Positions 42,508-51,419 of a DNA stretch of 64,000 bases are shown piece after piece; position 1 is the first letter of the stretch; every line of letters begins with the position of its first letter. Origin of the DNA: CAVVYV01 sp963818205 (GTDB lineage: Bacteria > Actinomycetota > Thermoleophilia > Solirubrobacterales > 70-9). Location of the stretch: NCBI GenBank assembly GCA_963818205.1, contig CAWFRG010000004.1:62001-126000 (forward strand), given 5' to 3'. A program made the position numbers and the translations under genes. The notes under the pieces were generated by a model, which did no database searches, was not told the origin of the DNA, and saw nothing but the letters and a program-made list of their open reading frames with translations.

Positions 42508-43089
42508 TTACTCCTCCGGCTGGAGCGCGGCGCTAACCGCTGCTGCGGCTGTCTCGCCCGCGATCTCAATCGGTGTGACATCACGGGTCGCGCGGCTGAG
42601 CACGAAGGCCCCCTCAAGCAGCGCGAAGGCCGAGACCGCGAGCTCCCGCGACTTCGTTTCTGGGACACCCGCCCGAGAGAAGTAGTGCGCGGTCCGGGCC
42701 AGCCAGCTCTCGAACACCTCGGCGGTCGCCTGTCGGAGCGGCTCGCTGGTGCTCGCGACCTCCAGCGCCACCGTTGCGATCGGGCAGGCGTCGGCGTAAT
42801 CGGTCTCCCGAACGGTTTCCGCCGCCGCCGCAAAGAACGCGCGTGTGGCTACGGACGGGTCGGGCTCGGGCTCGTAGAACGCGTCGATCAGCTCGAGGTA
42901 GAGACCGCCTGAGGAGCGGATCACCTCCTCGCCGAGCTCCAGCTTTCCGCCGGGGAAGAAGTGGTAGAGCGAGCCGAAGGGCGCGTTCGCCTCCGCGACG
43001 ATCTGCTTGACCCCGGTCCCGGCGTATCCCTGCCGACGAAACAGCTCGGCGCTCGCGCCGACGATTCTCTCCTTTGTTTCTGCTGGCAC
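42508..43089 (-). CDS. TetR-family transcriptional regulator
   Basis: 193 residues. The helix-turn-helix is in ELFRRQGYAGTGVKQIVAEANAPFGSLYHFFPGGK, followed by the YfiR-like helical ligand domain. It is divergent from an alpha/beta-hydrolase gene across an 82-nt region. That region has an unusually AT-rich core (43110-43150), including a minus-strand TATTCT. This is the probable operator region, although I find no clean palindrome. Confidence 0.85.
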   Translation of the reverse strand: MPAETKERIVGASAELFRRQGYAGTGVKQIVAEANAPFGSLYHFFPGGKLELGEEVIRSSGGLYLELIDAFYEPEPDPSVATRAFFAAAAETVRETDYADACPIATVALEVASTSEPLRQATAEVFESWLARTAHYFSRAGVPETKSRELAVSAFALLEGAFVLSRATRDVTPIEIAGETAAAAVSAALQPEE

Positions 43090-43171
43090 CGCTCACTCTC
43101 CTCGCGTCTGATCGCGAAATAGAATAGCTTCCTACTAGAGCGATCTATCAAGTCGAGGCCCTGGAGGCACC

Positions 43172-44032
43172 ATGCCAGACGTCGAGCTCCCCGCCGGAAC
43201 GATCGAGTACGAGGACACGGGTGGGGAGGGCCCGGTGCTGATCCTGCTTCACGGCCTGATGATGGACGGCGCTCAATGGCGCCACGTCGTCCCCGATCTA
43301 CGCCGGGAACATCGCTGCCTGCTACCGACCCTGCCGATGGGCGCACATCGCCGGCCGATGCGCCCGGACGCCGACCTCTCGCTGCGCGGCATGGGCCGGA
43401 TCGTCGCCGAGTTCATTGATGCGCTGGACCTGCGCGACGTCACGCTCTGCTTCAACGACTGGTGCGGCGCCCAGGTGATGATCGCCGACGGCCTGGTCGG
43501 ACGGGTCGGCCGGCTGGTATTGGCCTCCTGCGAGGCCTTCGACAACTACCCGCCTGGGCTGCCGGGGCAGTTGGCGTGGCTCTCGGCGAAGCTCCCCGGC
43601 GGAATCAACCTCAGCCGCCGTACGCTCCTCATCCGTCCCTTCCGCGAGTCCCCGCTGGCCTTCGGCCGGATGACGAAGCGGGGCATCCCCGACGAGGTAT
43701 TCAGGGAGTGGATGCGCCCTCTGGCCCGGCGCGAGATCCGCCGCGACCTTGCCAAGTACGCCGGCGCCGCGCGGAGCAGCGGCCGCGGCGCCCTCGCGGC
43801 CGCGACCGAGGCGCTTCCCTCCTTCAAGCGCCCGGTACTTGTGGTCTGGGCCAGCGAGGACCGCGTGATGCCGCCGGAACACGGCCGGCGGCTGGCGGCG
43901 CTCTTCCCGAACAGCCGCCTGGTCGAGATCGACGACAGCTACACCTTGATCCCCGAGGATCAGCCGGCCGAACTGTCGCGTGCGATCCGCGAGTTCGTTC
44001 GCGACACCGCGCCCACCGCCGCCACGCGCTGA
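43172..44032 (+). CDS. Alpha/beta-hydrolase-fold protein with unusual catalytic residues
   Basis: 286 residues. LILLHGLMMDGAQW holds the oxyanion HG motif, but the nucleophile position reads FNDWCGAQ, with Asp instead of Ser, as in haloalkane dehalogenases and epoxide hydrolases. The acid region is WASEDRVMPP. At the place of the catalytic His the sequence is DSYTLIPEDQP, with Thr where family members have His. It may be a non-hydrolytic or altered enzyme. Probably controlled by the divergent TetR regulator; a PaaI-type thioesterase follows. Confidence 0.75.
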   Translation: MPDVELPAGTIEYEDTGGEGPVLILLHGLMMDGAQWRHVVPDLRREHRCLLPTLPMGAHRRPMRPDADLSLRGMGRIVAEFIDALDLRDVTLCFNDWCGAQVMIADGLVGRVGRLVLASCEAFDNYPPGLPGQLAWLSAKLPGGINLSRRTLLIRPFRESPLAFGRMTKRGIPDEVFREWMRPLARREIRRDLAKYAGAARSSGRGALAAATEALPSFKRPVLVVWASEDRVMPPEHGRRLAALFPNSRLVEIDDSYTLIPEDQPAELSRAIREFVRDTAPTAATR

Positions 44033-44085
44033 GCCCAGCGCGAGTCCTGGTCGGCGGGCTGCTCGACCACTATCGTCCGCGCCCC

Positions 44086-44484
44086 GTGAGTGCGCCGGAG
44101 ATATCGCCCAGCGGCTTCGCCGAGTTCATCGGCACCGAATGGATCGACTTCGATCCGGACGCAGCCAGGGCGCGGATCAAGGTCGAGGACCATCACCTCC
44201 AGCCGTTCGGAGTCGTCCATGGCGGCGTCTATGCCGCCCTCGCGGAGAGCCTCTGCTCCGCCGGCACCTACGACGCGGTGAGGGAGAACGACGAGGTCGC
44301 CCTTGGGATGGCGAACAACACCACCTTCCTCCGGCCGATCGCCGAAGGCCACGTCAACGCCCTCGCCCGAGTCAGGCAGCGCGGCCGAACCACTTGGGTC
44401 TGGGACGTCGAGCTGAGCGACGACGAGGGCCGCGTCTGCGCCCTGGTGCGGATGACGGTCGCGGTTCGGCCTCGCCGCGACTGA
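44086..44484 (+). CDS. PaaI-type hotdog thioesterase
   Basis: 132 residues from GTG 44086. The hotdog-fold motif VVHGGVYAALAESLCSAG with the conserved His-Gly-Gly, then NNTTFLRPIAEGHVNALARV, fits acyl-CoA thioesterases of the PaaI/YdiI kind. Likely hydrolyses aromatic or medium-chain acyl-CoA; exact substrate not known. A possible -10 TATCGT (44071-44076) ends 9 nt before the start. Confidence 0.85.
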   Translation: MSAPEISPSGFAEFIGTEWIDFDPDAARARIKVEDHHLQPFGVVHGGVYAALAESLCSAGTYDAVRENDEVALGMANNTTFLRPIAEGHVNALARVRQRGRTTWVWDVELSDDEGRVCALVRMTVAVRPRRD

Positions 44485-44516
44485 GGGTCCGCCGCGCCCG
44501 CGCCCGGCCATGCAGC

Positions 44517-44632
44517 TCAGGCTGCGAGCACTCGTCTGACCTGCGCCGCGATCTCAAGGTCCTCGCGGGCGGCGATCACCAGCACCGCGGCTCGCCCACC
44601 GCCGGCGCGATCTCGGTCGGGCTGTCCGTCAT
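44517..44632 (-). pseudogene. Remnant resembling the C-terminus of acetate kinase
   Basis: Read on the minus strand with one frame change near 44580, the stretch gives about 37 residues: TDSPTEIAPAVGE then AAVLVIAAREDLEIAAQVRR and a stop at 44517-44519. This resembles the last residues of acetate kinase, where a V-L-V-x-P/A-x-E-x-L-x-I-A pattern precedes the end. No upstream part remains, since nadE occupies the space. A short hypothetical gene is the other reading. Confidence 0.3.
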
Positions 44633-44636
44633 TCCC

Positions 44637-46411
44637 CTAGCGCGGAAGCGCCCGCATCGAGCCGAAGCGGTTGGTGATCGGCAGCCTCCGGTCGCGGCCG
44701 AACGCCTTGGTCGAGACCCTGATCCCGGGGGGCGCCTGCCGGCGCTTGTACTCGGCTCGGTCGACCAGACGGATCACCTCCTCGACCGTATCGCGGGGGA
44801 GACCCTGGGCGACCAGTGCCTCGATTCCCTCGTCTCGCTCGACATAGCCCTCCAGGATCCGGTCGAGGGTCTCGTACGGTGGCAGCGAGTCCTCGTCGAG
44901 CTGCTCGGCGCGGAGCTCAGCCGAGGGGGGGCGCTCGAGCACCGAGGCGGGGACGAGCTCGCGCCCCTCGCGCTCGTTCCGCCAGCGGACCAGCCGATAG
45001 ACGAGCAGCTTGAAGATGTCCTTGATCACCGCGAAGCCACCCGCCATGTCCCCATAGAGGGTCGCGTAGCCAACCGAGAGCTCGCTCTTGTTGCCCGTTG
45101 TCAAGACCAGCCAGCCGAACTTGTTCGAGAGCGCCATCACCAGGTTGCCCCGGATCCGCGCCTGGATGTTCTCCTCGGCCAACCCGGGCTCGGTCCCGGC
45201 GAAACTCGCCCTCAGCGCCTGCTCGTACGCGCCCATCGGCTCGTCGATCGGGATCTCGATCAGCTCGGCACCGAGGTTGGCGGCGATCGTCCGGGCGTCG
45301 GCCTGCGTGCCCTCGCTGGAGTGAGGGGAGGGCATGACCACCAGGCGCACCCGATCGGGGCCGAGAGCGTCCACCGCGAGGAGCGCAACCAGAGCCGAGT
45401 CGATCCCGCCTGAGAGCGCGATAACCACCGCTCTCGAAGCCGTTCTTCTCGACGTAGTCGCGGAGACCGAGGGTGAGGGCCGCATAGACCTCGTCCTCCT
45501 CCCGCTCCAGAGGCGGGGCGAGGCGCGACTCCCCCTCGTGACTGGCCTCGTCGCCGCTCCCGAGGCGGGCGATCACCGGAACCGTGGAAGAACTCCCATC
45601 GCCGATGCCCTCGACCGCTGCCGCCAGGAGAAGGTCGGCGACGAGCATCTCGGGCTCGAACTCCGTCGCCCGGGCCAGGGTTTCGCCCGTCGGGGCAACG
45701 ACCACGCTGCGGCCGTCGAAGACGAGCTCGTCCTGGCCGCCGACCGCGTTGCAGAGGGCGAAGGTGGCCCCGTGAGCGCGCGCTCGCGCGGCGACCATCT
45801 CCTCGCGCGCCGCGCCCTTGCCGCGGTTATACGGGCGACGCAGATGCATTGACGACCAGCTGGGCGCCGGCAGCGGCCTCCTCGGACTCCGGGTAGCCCG
45901 GGACCCAGATGTCCTCACAGATCGTCAGCCCGACCAGGGCGCCGTCCACCTCGATAAGCGCGGGATCCTCTCCCGGCTCGAAGTAGCGGCGCTCGTCGAA
46001 GACCCCGTAGTTGGGCAGCCGGATCTTCCGGTAGATCGCGGCGACCTCGCCCTCGGCGAGCACCGCCAGCGAGTTGTGCGCCGGCGGGACCAACGGGTCG
46101 ATCATCGGATTGGGGGGCGGATGATTGGTGCGCTCGGCGCGCTCCGGGAACCCGACCAGCGCGACGATCCCGCTGACCTCGCCGGCCAAGGTCTCCAGCG
46201 AGGCCCGGACCGCGTGGAGAAAGTCGCCGCGCAGGAGCAGGTCCTCGGGCGGATACCCCGAGAGGCAGAGCTCGGGCAGGAGGATGAGCTGGGCGCCGGC
46301 ATCGCGCGCACGCCCGATCGCCTCCGAGATCAGCTCGGCGTTGCCGTCGACGTCCCCGACGGTGGGATTGATCTGGGCGAGGGCGAGCCGGAGATGAACG
46401 GATTCGGTCAT
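44637..46411 (-). CDS. nadE: Glutamine-dependent NAD+ synthetase (two apparent frameshifts)
   Basis: The nitrilase-type glutaminase domain (from ATG 46411) has LALAQINPTVGD, LLPELCLSGYPPEDL, YRKIRLPNYGVFDE and LTICEDIW with the catalytic Glu, Lys and Cys. The synthetase domain has ALSGGIDSALVALLAVDALG (PP-loop), TTGNKSELSVGYATLYGDMAGGF and the C-terminal FGRDRRLPITNRF. Frame changes near 45840 and 45430 split the gene into three readings; corrected length is about 590 residues. NAD synthesis is essential, so indel errors are the simplest explanation. Confidence 0.88.
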
Positions 46412-46452
46412 ACACCCAAGTATGGCCGCGCGCCCCGCTAGCCTGCTCGCCC

Positions 46453-46889
46453 GTGTTCCGGCAGGCCCAGACCCCCAGCCGCAGGCGGGGCGTGCAGCTG
46501 ATGGAGGCTCACATCGCCGACCTCTGTCGCGAGCACGAGATCGCGCTCGCGGGCTCCTCGGCGCGGGGACGCGCAATTCGCTGGCGTGGCGGCAGGCGGG
46601 AGATCTCGGTCCCGCCGATCCGCGGCCAGGTCTCCTACTTCATCGCCCTCCACGAGATCGGCCACCTGATCGGCCGGGGCGGTCGGCGCCGCGGCTGGAA
46701 TCGGAGGCCAACGCCTGGCTCTGGGCGCTCGACCACAGCGTCGTCGAGCCGACCCCCGCCACCCGCCGCTCGATCGCGCGGCGCCTGCGAGGCTACCTGG
46801 AGTGGGCCCGCAACCGCCAGTACCGCCGGGTGCCCCCGCGGATTCCACCGCGCGAGCATCCGTTCTGGCGGCTGCTGGCGCTCGGCTGA
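46453..46889 (+). CDS. Small HEIGH-motif metallopeptidase-like protein (one frameshift)
   Basis: About 145 residues. The motif IALHEIGHLIGRG near residue 70 is the zinc-binding HExxH of gluzincin-type peptidases; a later EANAWLWALDH segment could provide the third ligand. The frame shifts by one base near 46690, and the second frame runs to TGA 46889. A -10 TAGCCT (46439-46444) ends 8 nt before GTG 46453. This looks like an ImmA/IrrE-type or similar small protease, but no helix-turn-helix partner is adjacent. It is divergent from nadE. Confidence 0.6.
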
Positions 46890-47004
46890 GCCGCTCAGGC
46901 GGCCTACTCCGCCTCGGACTGAGCACGGCGCCGCGTGGAGCTGGCCGGCCCCAGGTTGCCGACGATCAGCGCAACCACGGTGACGAGGTCCGCGAGGCTC
47001 CTCC

Positions 47005-48023
47005 TCAGCAGCTGCGGGGTCGGGGGTCGAGCCGCTTGTCGCGCTTTGCGGCCTCTTGGGAATTGGGCCCCGGGCCGCAATTGATCTTCACGTCGCGGGT
47101 CCCGTCCTTGGCACCGATGAAGTCGATCCCGGTGTTCCCCTTCATCACGTCGACGCCCTTCTTGCCCCGGACGAAGTCGTTGTCGGCGCCCCCGACCAGG
47201 CGGTCGTTGCCCGGCCCGCCGAGGACACGATCGTTGCCGAAGAACCCGCGCGCGGTGTCGCCGCCGTCGCCCCCGGAGAGCAGGTCGTCGCCGAGCAGGC
47301 CGAAGAGTGTGTCGCCGCCCCCTTGGCCGGCGAGAAGGTCGTTGCCGTCGCCGCCGATCAGCGTCTCCGAGCTCCTGTCGCCGATCAAGCTGTCGCCCCC
47401 GGCGGCGCCGGTGACGGACTCGATGTCAGCCGTGGACGGTGTCCCGCCTGGAGCCGGTCTGGTCGAGCTCGTTTCCGTCGTTGTTGTTGCCGGAGCCGAC
47501 CGTCACAAAGAGCGCCGTGACGCGCTCCGCCGGGTAGAGGAGCATGTCGGTGCCGTTGCCACCCTCGATGTCGTCGGCCCCGTTCTTGCCGTCGATCAGG
47601 TCCCTGCCGCCGTCGCCCTCGATCTCGTCGGGGCCGTTGGAGCCGATCAGGGTGTCGTTGCCGCTGCTGCCGCTGAGCTTGCCGGCGACCGCGACCGGGA
47701 TCGTCATCCGGTCCAGCTCGGCCGAGTCGTCGCCGCGGCCGACGTCGACATCCACCGTCTTGATACCCGTTCCCGGACACTCGACGTTGTGGGAGTCGAC
47801 GCGCCGCGCAGAGCCCGCTGGCGGTGATGTTGGCGCCCGTGTCGGTGACCGTGTAGAGATCGGTGCCCGAGGCATAGGTGACCAGTACGCGGTTGACCTC
47901 GTTGGGGCTCGCCGTCACCCGGATCGTGTCGCCGGTGATCGTCGCGTTCGAGGCGAGCGCGGAGGGCGCAGCGACAAGACCCACCACGAGCGCCGCGATA
48001 CCTGCCAGCAATGCCTTCCTCAT
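47005..48023 (-). CDS. Secreted RTX-type calcium-binding repeat protein (two frameshifts)
   Basis: Signal peptide MRKALLAGIAALVVGLVAA ending at ASA. The middle and C-terminal parts carry repeated GGxGxDxLxG nonapeptides (for example GSSGNDTLIGS, GGDGNDLLAGQ, GGPGNDRLVGG), which form calcium-binding parallel beta-rolls outside the cell. Frame changes near 47795 and 47430 split it into three readings. Corrected length is about 338 residues. There is no adjoining type I secretion system, and the signal peptide indicates Sec export. Function unknown. Confidence 0.72.
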
Positions 48024-48170
48024 TCGTCCCTCCTACCGCGTGTGCCCCACAAACACGCGGTTGTCCCGTTTGTTGCTACTACCAGCTTGTGCCGGCCCTC
48101 CGCCGCTTCCTCGGGCACCGCCGATCGGCCAGGTTCAACCCCGGGCTCGTAGGCAATCATGTGAAGGCTG

Positions 48171-48905
48171 ATGGCGACCTCGCAGGAGAAACAGCGCCGG
48201 TACCTGGTGATCTCGGCCGACGACTACGGCTATTGGCCGTCGTACAACGCCGGCATCCTCGAGGCGATCGAAGTCGGTGCCCTCGACGCGGTCAGCGCGA
48301 TGGTCGAGCGCGAATACTGCGATCCGAAGCCGCTGATCGAGACCGGGGTGGAGGTGGGCCTCCACATCGAGTTCGAGGGTCGCTGGGGGCCGCGCAGTGG
48401 GGCACCGGCGCGGACCGCGCTGCAGGTCCAGCTCGACCGCTTCGTCGACCTCTTCCACCGCTGGCCCTCCTTCCTCGACGGGCATCACCACTGCCACGCG
48501 CGCCCCGAGCTCGCCACGCCGGTGCTGGTCGCCGCTCAGCAGATGGGGGTCCCCGTTCGCTCGGTCAGCGCCGACCACCGCCAGTGGCTCCGCGAGCGCG
48601 GCATCGCCACTCCCGACGCCCTGATCGGGCGGATGCGAAGCTCGGACCCCGGGGGCGAACCGCCGGAGCTCCGGCAACTCCAGCCGGGGGTGACCGAGTG
48701 GGCGGTGCATCCCGGCCACCCCGACGCCGACTCCGGGTCCGCCTACGACCTCGCCCGCAAGGAGGACCTGGAGACTCTCCACCGCTGCATGGTCAGGGCG
48801 CGCTACGACGAGCCGGTCTGGGGCGACGCGGTCCGCGTCAACCACACCGAGGCCTTCGCCCAGGCTCGCGAGGACGCCACCGCTGAGGCGGCGGGGGAGG
48901 GCTAG
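48171..48905 (+). CDS. ChbG/HpnK (YdjC)-type carbohydrate deacetylase
   Basis: 244 residues. YLVISADDYGYWPSYNAGI provides the metal-binding Asp-Asp pair; VGLHIEFEGRW and SFLDGHHHCHARPEL provide His ligands; the C-terminal VTEWAVHPGHPD is the last conserved block. Family members remove acetyl groups from chito-oligosaccharides or from hopanoid glycosides. The substrate here is open. The intergenic part before it (48024-48170) shows nothing I can name. Confidence 0.83.
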   Translation: MATSQEKQRRYLVISADDYGYWPSYNAGILEAIEVGALDAVSAMVEREYCDPKPLIETGVEVGLHIEFEGRWGPRSGAPARTALQVQLDRFVDLFHRWPSFLDGHHHCHARPELATPVLVAAQQMGVPVRSVSADHRQWLRERGIATPDALIGRMRSSDPGGEPPELRQLQPGVTEWAVHPGHPDADSGSAYDLARKEDLETLHRCMVRARYDEPVWGDAVRVNHTEAFAQAREDATAEAAGEG

Positions 48906-48910
48906 GCCGA

Positions 48911-48954
48911 CATCAAACGGGTCGCTCCTCGGCTACGCCTCGGAGCGCCCTCGC
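48911..48954. repeat. Convergent-junction palindromic repeat, copy A (partial)
   Basis: The sequence from ATCAAACGGGTCGCTCCTCG to GGAGCGCCCTCGC contains a GCTCC/GGAGC hairpin and matches the first half of copy B (52874). It lies between the stop codons of two convergent genes and encodes the last residues of the minus-strand one. Confidence 0.6.
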
Positions 48955-50427
48955 ATATGGCGGTCGCTAGCGCCGTTCTGAAGATCCCCGATCTCCTCCC
49001 GCTCCTGCTCTCCGGAGACGAAGCGGCGGAAGATGCTCCGCCGGCCGCCCGCCGCCTCGACCAGCTCGGCGAGCGAGGCCTCCAGGTCCCGGCCGAAATC
49101 ATCGAGATCGGCCATCGCGTCGTAGTCGCCGATCAGGCCGAAATTGACCTGGCCGTCGTAGCTCATGATCCCGACGCAGAGCGCTTGCCTCTTTGCCAGG
49201 GGAACCATCGGGAAGACCCTCAGCATCCGCCTCCCCATCAGGAAGAGCGGGAACTGCGGCCCCGGGACGTTGGTTACCACCAGGTTGAAGAACCGCTGGC
49301 GGGACTGGAGACGAGCCGCCTGACCGGCCACGGTGGGAGGAGCGAAGTCGGCGAGCTGGGTGAGCAGGGTCGCGCCCATCGCCTGCTTCGACTCCTTCAG
49401 GTCCCCCATCGACTCGGAGACCAGGTGCAGGCGGCGGACCGGGTCCTCGCACCAGACCGGCAGCGGGGCCATCATCGTCGTCAGCTGGTTGCCGAGCGCG
49501 CCCTGCTGATCGGCGGAGCGGACGCTCACCGGCACCATCGCCCGCAGCTCGAGGCCGGCGGTCGAGTGACCGTGTGAGCGCAGATAGCGTCCCAGGGCGC
49601 CGGAGACGGCCGCGAGGACAACGTCGTTGACGGTGCCGCCGAGCTGGTCCTTGACCTGCTTCAGGTCGCGCAGGGAGGCGCGGACCCAGGTGAACTTCCG
49701 GTGTGGCCCGATCTCGACGTTGAAGGGGGAAGCCGGCGCTGCGATCCCGGCCCAGGCGAAGGAGCCCGCGGCCGCGAGCGGTATCGGTGACCTTGTCGAT
49801 GGCGCGGCGGGGGCCGCGGAGCACCCAGCGCGCCCCGCGGAGAATCTCCCGCGGGCTGACCGCGCGCTCGACCAGGGCCTCGGCGAGCAGGTGCGAGTCG
49901 CTCGGTTCCGGCTCGGGCAGCCAGGCTTCGGGCTCCTCCACCTTCGAGGTATCCGGGTCGCGCTCGAGGTCGAAGAGCACGGTGGTGATGTCGACGCCTG
50001 AGATCCCGTCGACGAGGCAGTGATGGGTCTTGCCGACGATCGCGAAGCGCCCGCCGCTGAGGCCCTCGACCAGCCATAGCTCCCAGAGGGGCTTCGAGCG
50101 GTCGAGGCGCTGGGAGAAGATCCGCGCAGCCAGGCGGCGGAGTTGTTGCTCGCTGCCGGGCGGCGGCAACGATGTGTGGCGGACGTGGTAGGCGAGGTTC
50201 AGGTGGGGATCGTCAACCCAGACCGGACGACCCTGGCCGAAGGGGACGAAGCGAAGCTTCTGGCGAAAGCGGGGCACCAGGTGCAGCCGCGAGGCGATGT
50301 GGTCGCGAAACTCGAGGTACGGCGGCGCCGGGCCCTCGAAGAGGGTGGTCGAAGCAACGTGCATGTGCGTGTCTCCCTCCTCCAGATGGAGGAAGGAGGA
50401 GTCCAATCCGCTCAATCGCTCGGCCAC
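48933..50427 (-). CDS. Wax ester synthase/diacylglycerol acyltransferase (one frameshift)
   Basis: Bifunctional WS/DGAT enzyme that makes triacylglycerol or wax esters from acyl-CoA. The active-site motif HHCLVDG is in GKTHHCLVDGISGVD, near residue 135. The start, LSGLDSSFLHLE, is also typical. The frame shifts by one base near 49780; the second frame carries NDVVLAAVSGALGRYL, NQLTTMMAPLPV and VVTNVPGPQFPLFLMG and ends at 48933. Corrected length is about 498 residues. A minus-strand -10 GAATAT (50439-50434) ends 6 nt before GTG 50427. Confidence 0.86.
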
Positions 50428-50453
50428 AGGCGGATATTCGCATACCGCTGTGC

Positions 50454-50473
50454 AGTGTGAGCGTGGTCACACT
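50454..50473. promoter_or_regulatory. CRP/GlxR-type binding site
   Basis: AGTGTGA-N6-TCACACT is a perfect inverted repeat containing the CRP consensus TGTGA-N6-TCACA. Its centre (50463.5) is about 41.5 nt before the predicted start of the riboswitch transcript (A/C near 50505, 7 nt after a TACGGT at 50493-50498), the class II activator position. It also covers the -35 area of the divergent WS/DGAT gene. Confidence 0.75.
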
Positions 50474-50516
50474 TGCGCACCGATCGCCTCCCTACGGTGC
50501 TCCGGCTAGAGAGAGG

Positions 50517-50707
50517 AATCGCAAAACGATCCGCCTAACCGCCCTGGCTGAATCGCTGCCTCCTTGCGGAGGCAGCTCGGATCTACGGGCAGGCGGGGGA
50601 ACCAAACGCCGGCAGCTTGCCGGCCGGGGCGAATGGGGCGGTGTTCCGCCCTTAGCGGTATGGCTGATCTGAGCCGCCGCGAGCCCGTCAGCTAACCCCG
50701 TAGGCGG
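50517..50707 (+). ncRNA. c-di-AMP riboswitch (ydaO/yuaA class)
   Basis: The conserved words of the class occur in order: ATCGC...CCGCCTAACC (50518-50540), CTGGCTGAATCGCTGCC, GGGGGAACCA (50595-50604), GGGGCGAAT (50626-50634), and CAGCTAACCCCGTAGGCGG at the 3' end, which pairs back to CCGCCTAA to close P1. Actinobacterial members control cell-wall hydrolases such as Rpf and NlpC/P60 proteins and usually switch genes off when c-di-AMP is bound. The RBS (AGGAAGG, 50711-50717) and GTG 50721 follow directly. Confidence 0.9.
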
Positions 50708-50720
50708 CAGAGGAAGGCAG

Positions 50721-51419
50721 GTGTTTCACTTGCGTCGCTTCCGTTGGAAGCGGAGGTGGGCCGCGCTCGCGCTGCTGCCCGCCGCAGCAATGATGGTCAC
50801 GCTGGGACTCGCCGGAGCAGCAACCGGCACCGGCCCGGTACCCGCCGTCGGCGGCCCCGGGACGGATGCCGCGGCGAGCGGCGGACCCGCCAGCGTCAAG
50901 TTCGGCGTCAGCCGGCACGTGATGGTGGGCAACTCGGTCGTCATCCACGGCCGGGTCAACCCTGCCGACAGCCGCCTGGTTATGGTCAAGGTGGACGGCC
51001 GCAAGGTGAAGACCGTCCGCAGCCAGGAGGACGGCAGCTTCAGGGCGCGCTGGCGTGCATCGCGCACCGGCGTCTTCGAGGCGCAGGCAGTCGCCGGAGG
51101 CAACGCGGTCGCGCGGACCGCGCGAGCCCGCAGCACCCGGGTGAACGTCTACCGGCCCGCGGCCGCCTCGTACTACGGCCCGGGCCTGTACGGCAACGGG
51201 ACCGCCTGCGGGAGGACACTGACCCAGTCAACGGTCGGAGTCGCCCATCGGACCCTGCCCTGCGGAACCCGGGTCACCCTGCGGTACCGCGGGCGGACGG
51301 TGACGGTCCCGGTGATCGACCGGGGACCGTTCTCGGGCAGCCGCGAGTACGACCTGACCGCGGCCACCAAGGCCGAGCTCGGGTTCGGCTCGACCGGCAG
51401 CGTGCTGACCACCCGCTAG
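50721..51419 (+). CDS. Secreted RlpA-like (double-psi beta-barrel) protein
   Basis: 232 residues. Basic N-terminus and hydrophobic segment ending near AGAATG form the signal peptide. Residues 60-135 are a beta-sandwich-like domain (VVIHGRVNP...). The C-terminal part has SYYGPGLYGNGTACGRTL, VAHRTLPCGTRVTLRYRGR and VPVIDRGPF, the RlpA/3D-type fold, with the catalytic-type Asp in DRGPF. Likely a peptidoglycan lytic transglycosylase. It is controlled by the c-di-AMP riboswitch and possibly by CRP. Confidence 0.86.
   Translation: MFHLRRFRWKRRWAALALLPAAAMMVTLGLAGAATGTGPVPAVGGPGTDAAASGGPASVKFGVSRHVMVGNSVVIHGRVNPADSRLVMVKVDGRKVKTVRSQEDGSFRARWRASRTGVFEAQAVAGGNAVARTARARSTRVNVYRPAAASYYGPGLYGNGTACGRTLTQSTVGVAHRTLPCGTRVTLRYRGRTVTVPVIDRGPFSGSREYDLTAATKAELGFGSTGSVLTTR

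Noticed and set aside
43110..43171. A clean TetR operator palindrome
   Set aside because: The region is AT-rich and promoter-like, but I could not find a convincing inverted repeat.
47005..47800. Tandem DNA repeats in the 47 kb region
   Set aside because: They are the RTX nonapeptide coding repeats, with the DNA diverged between units.
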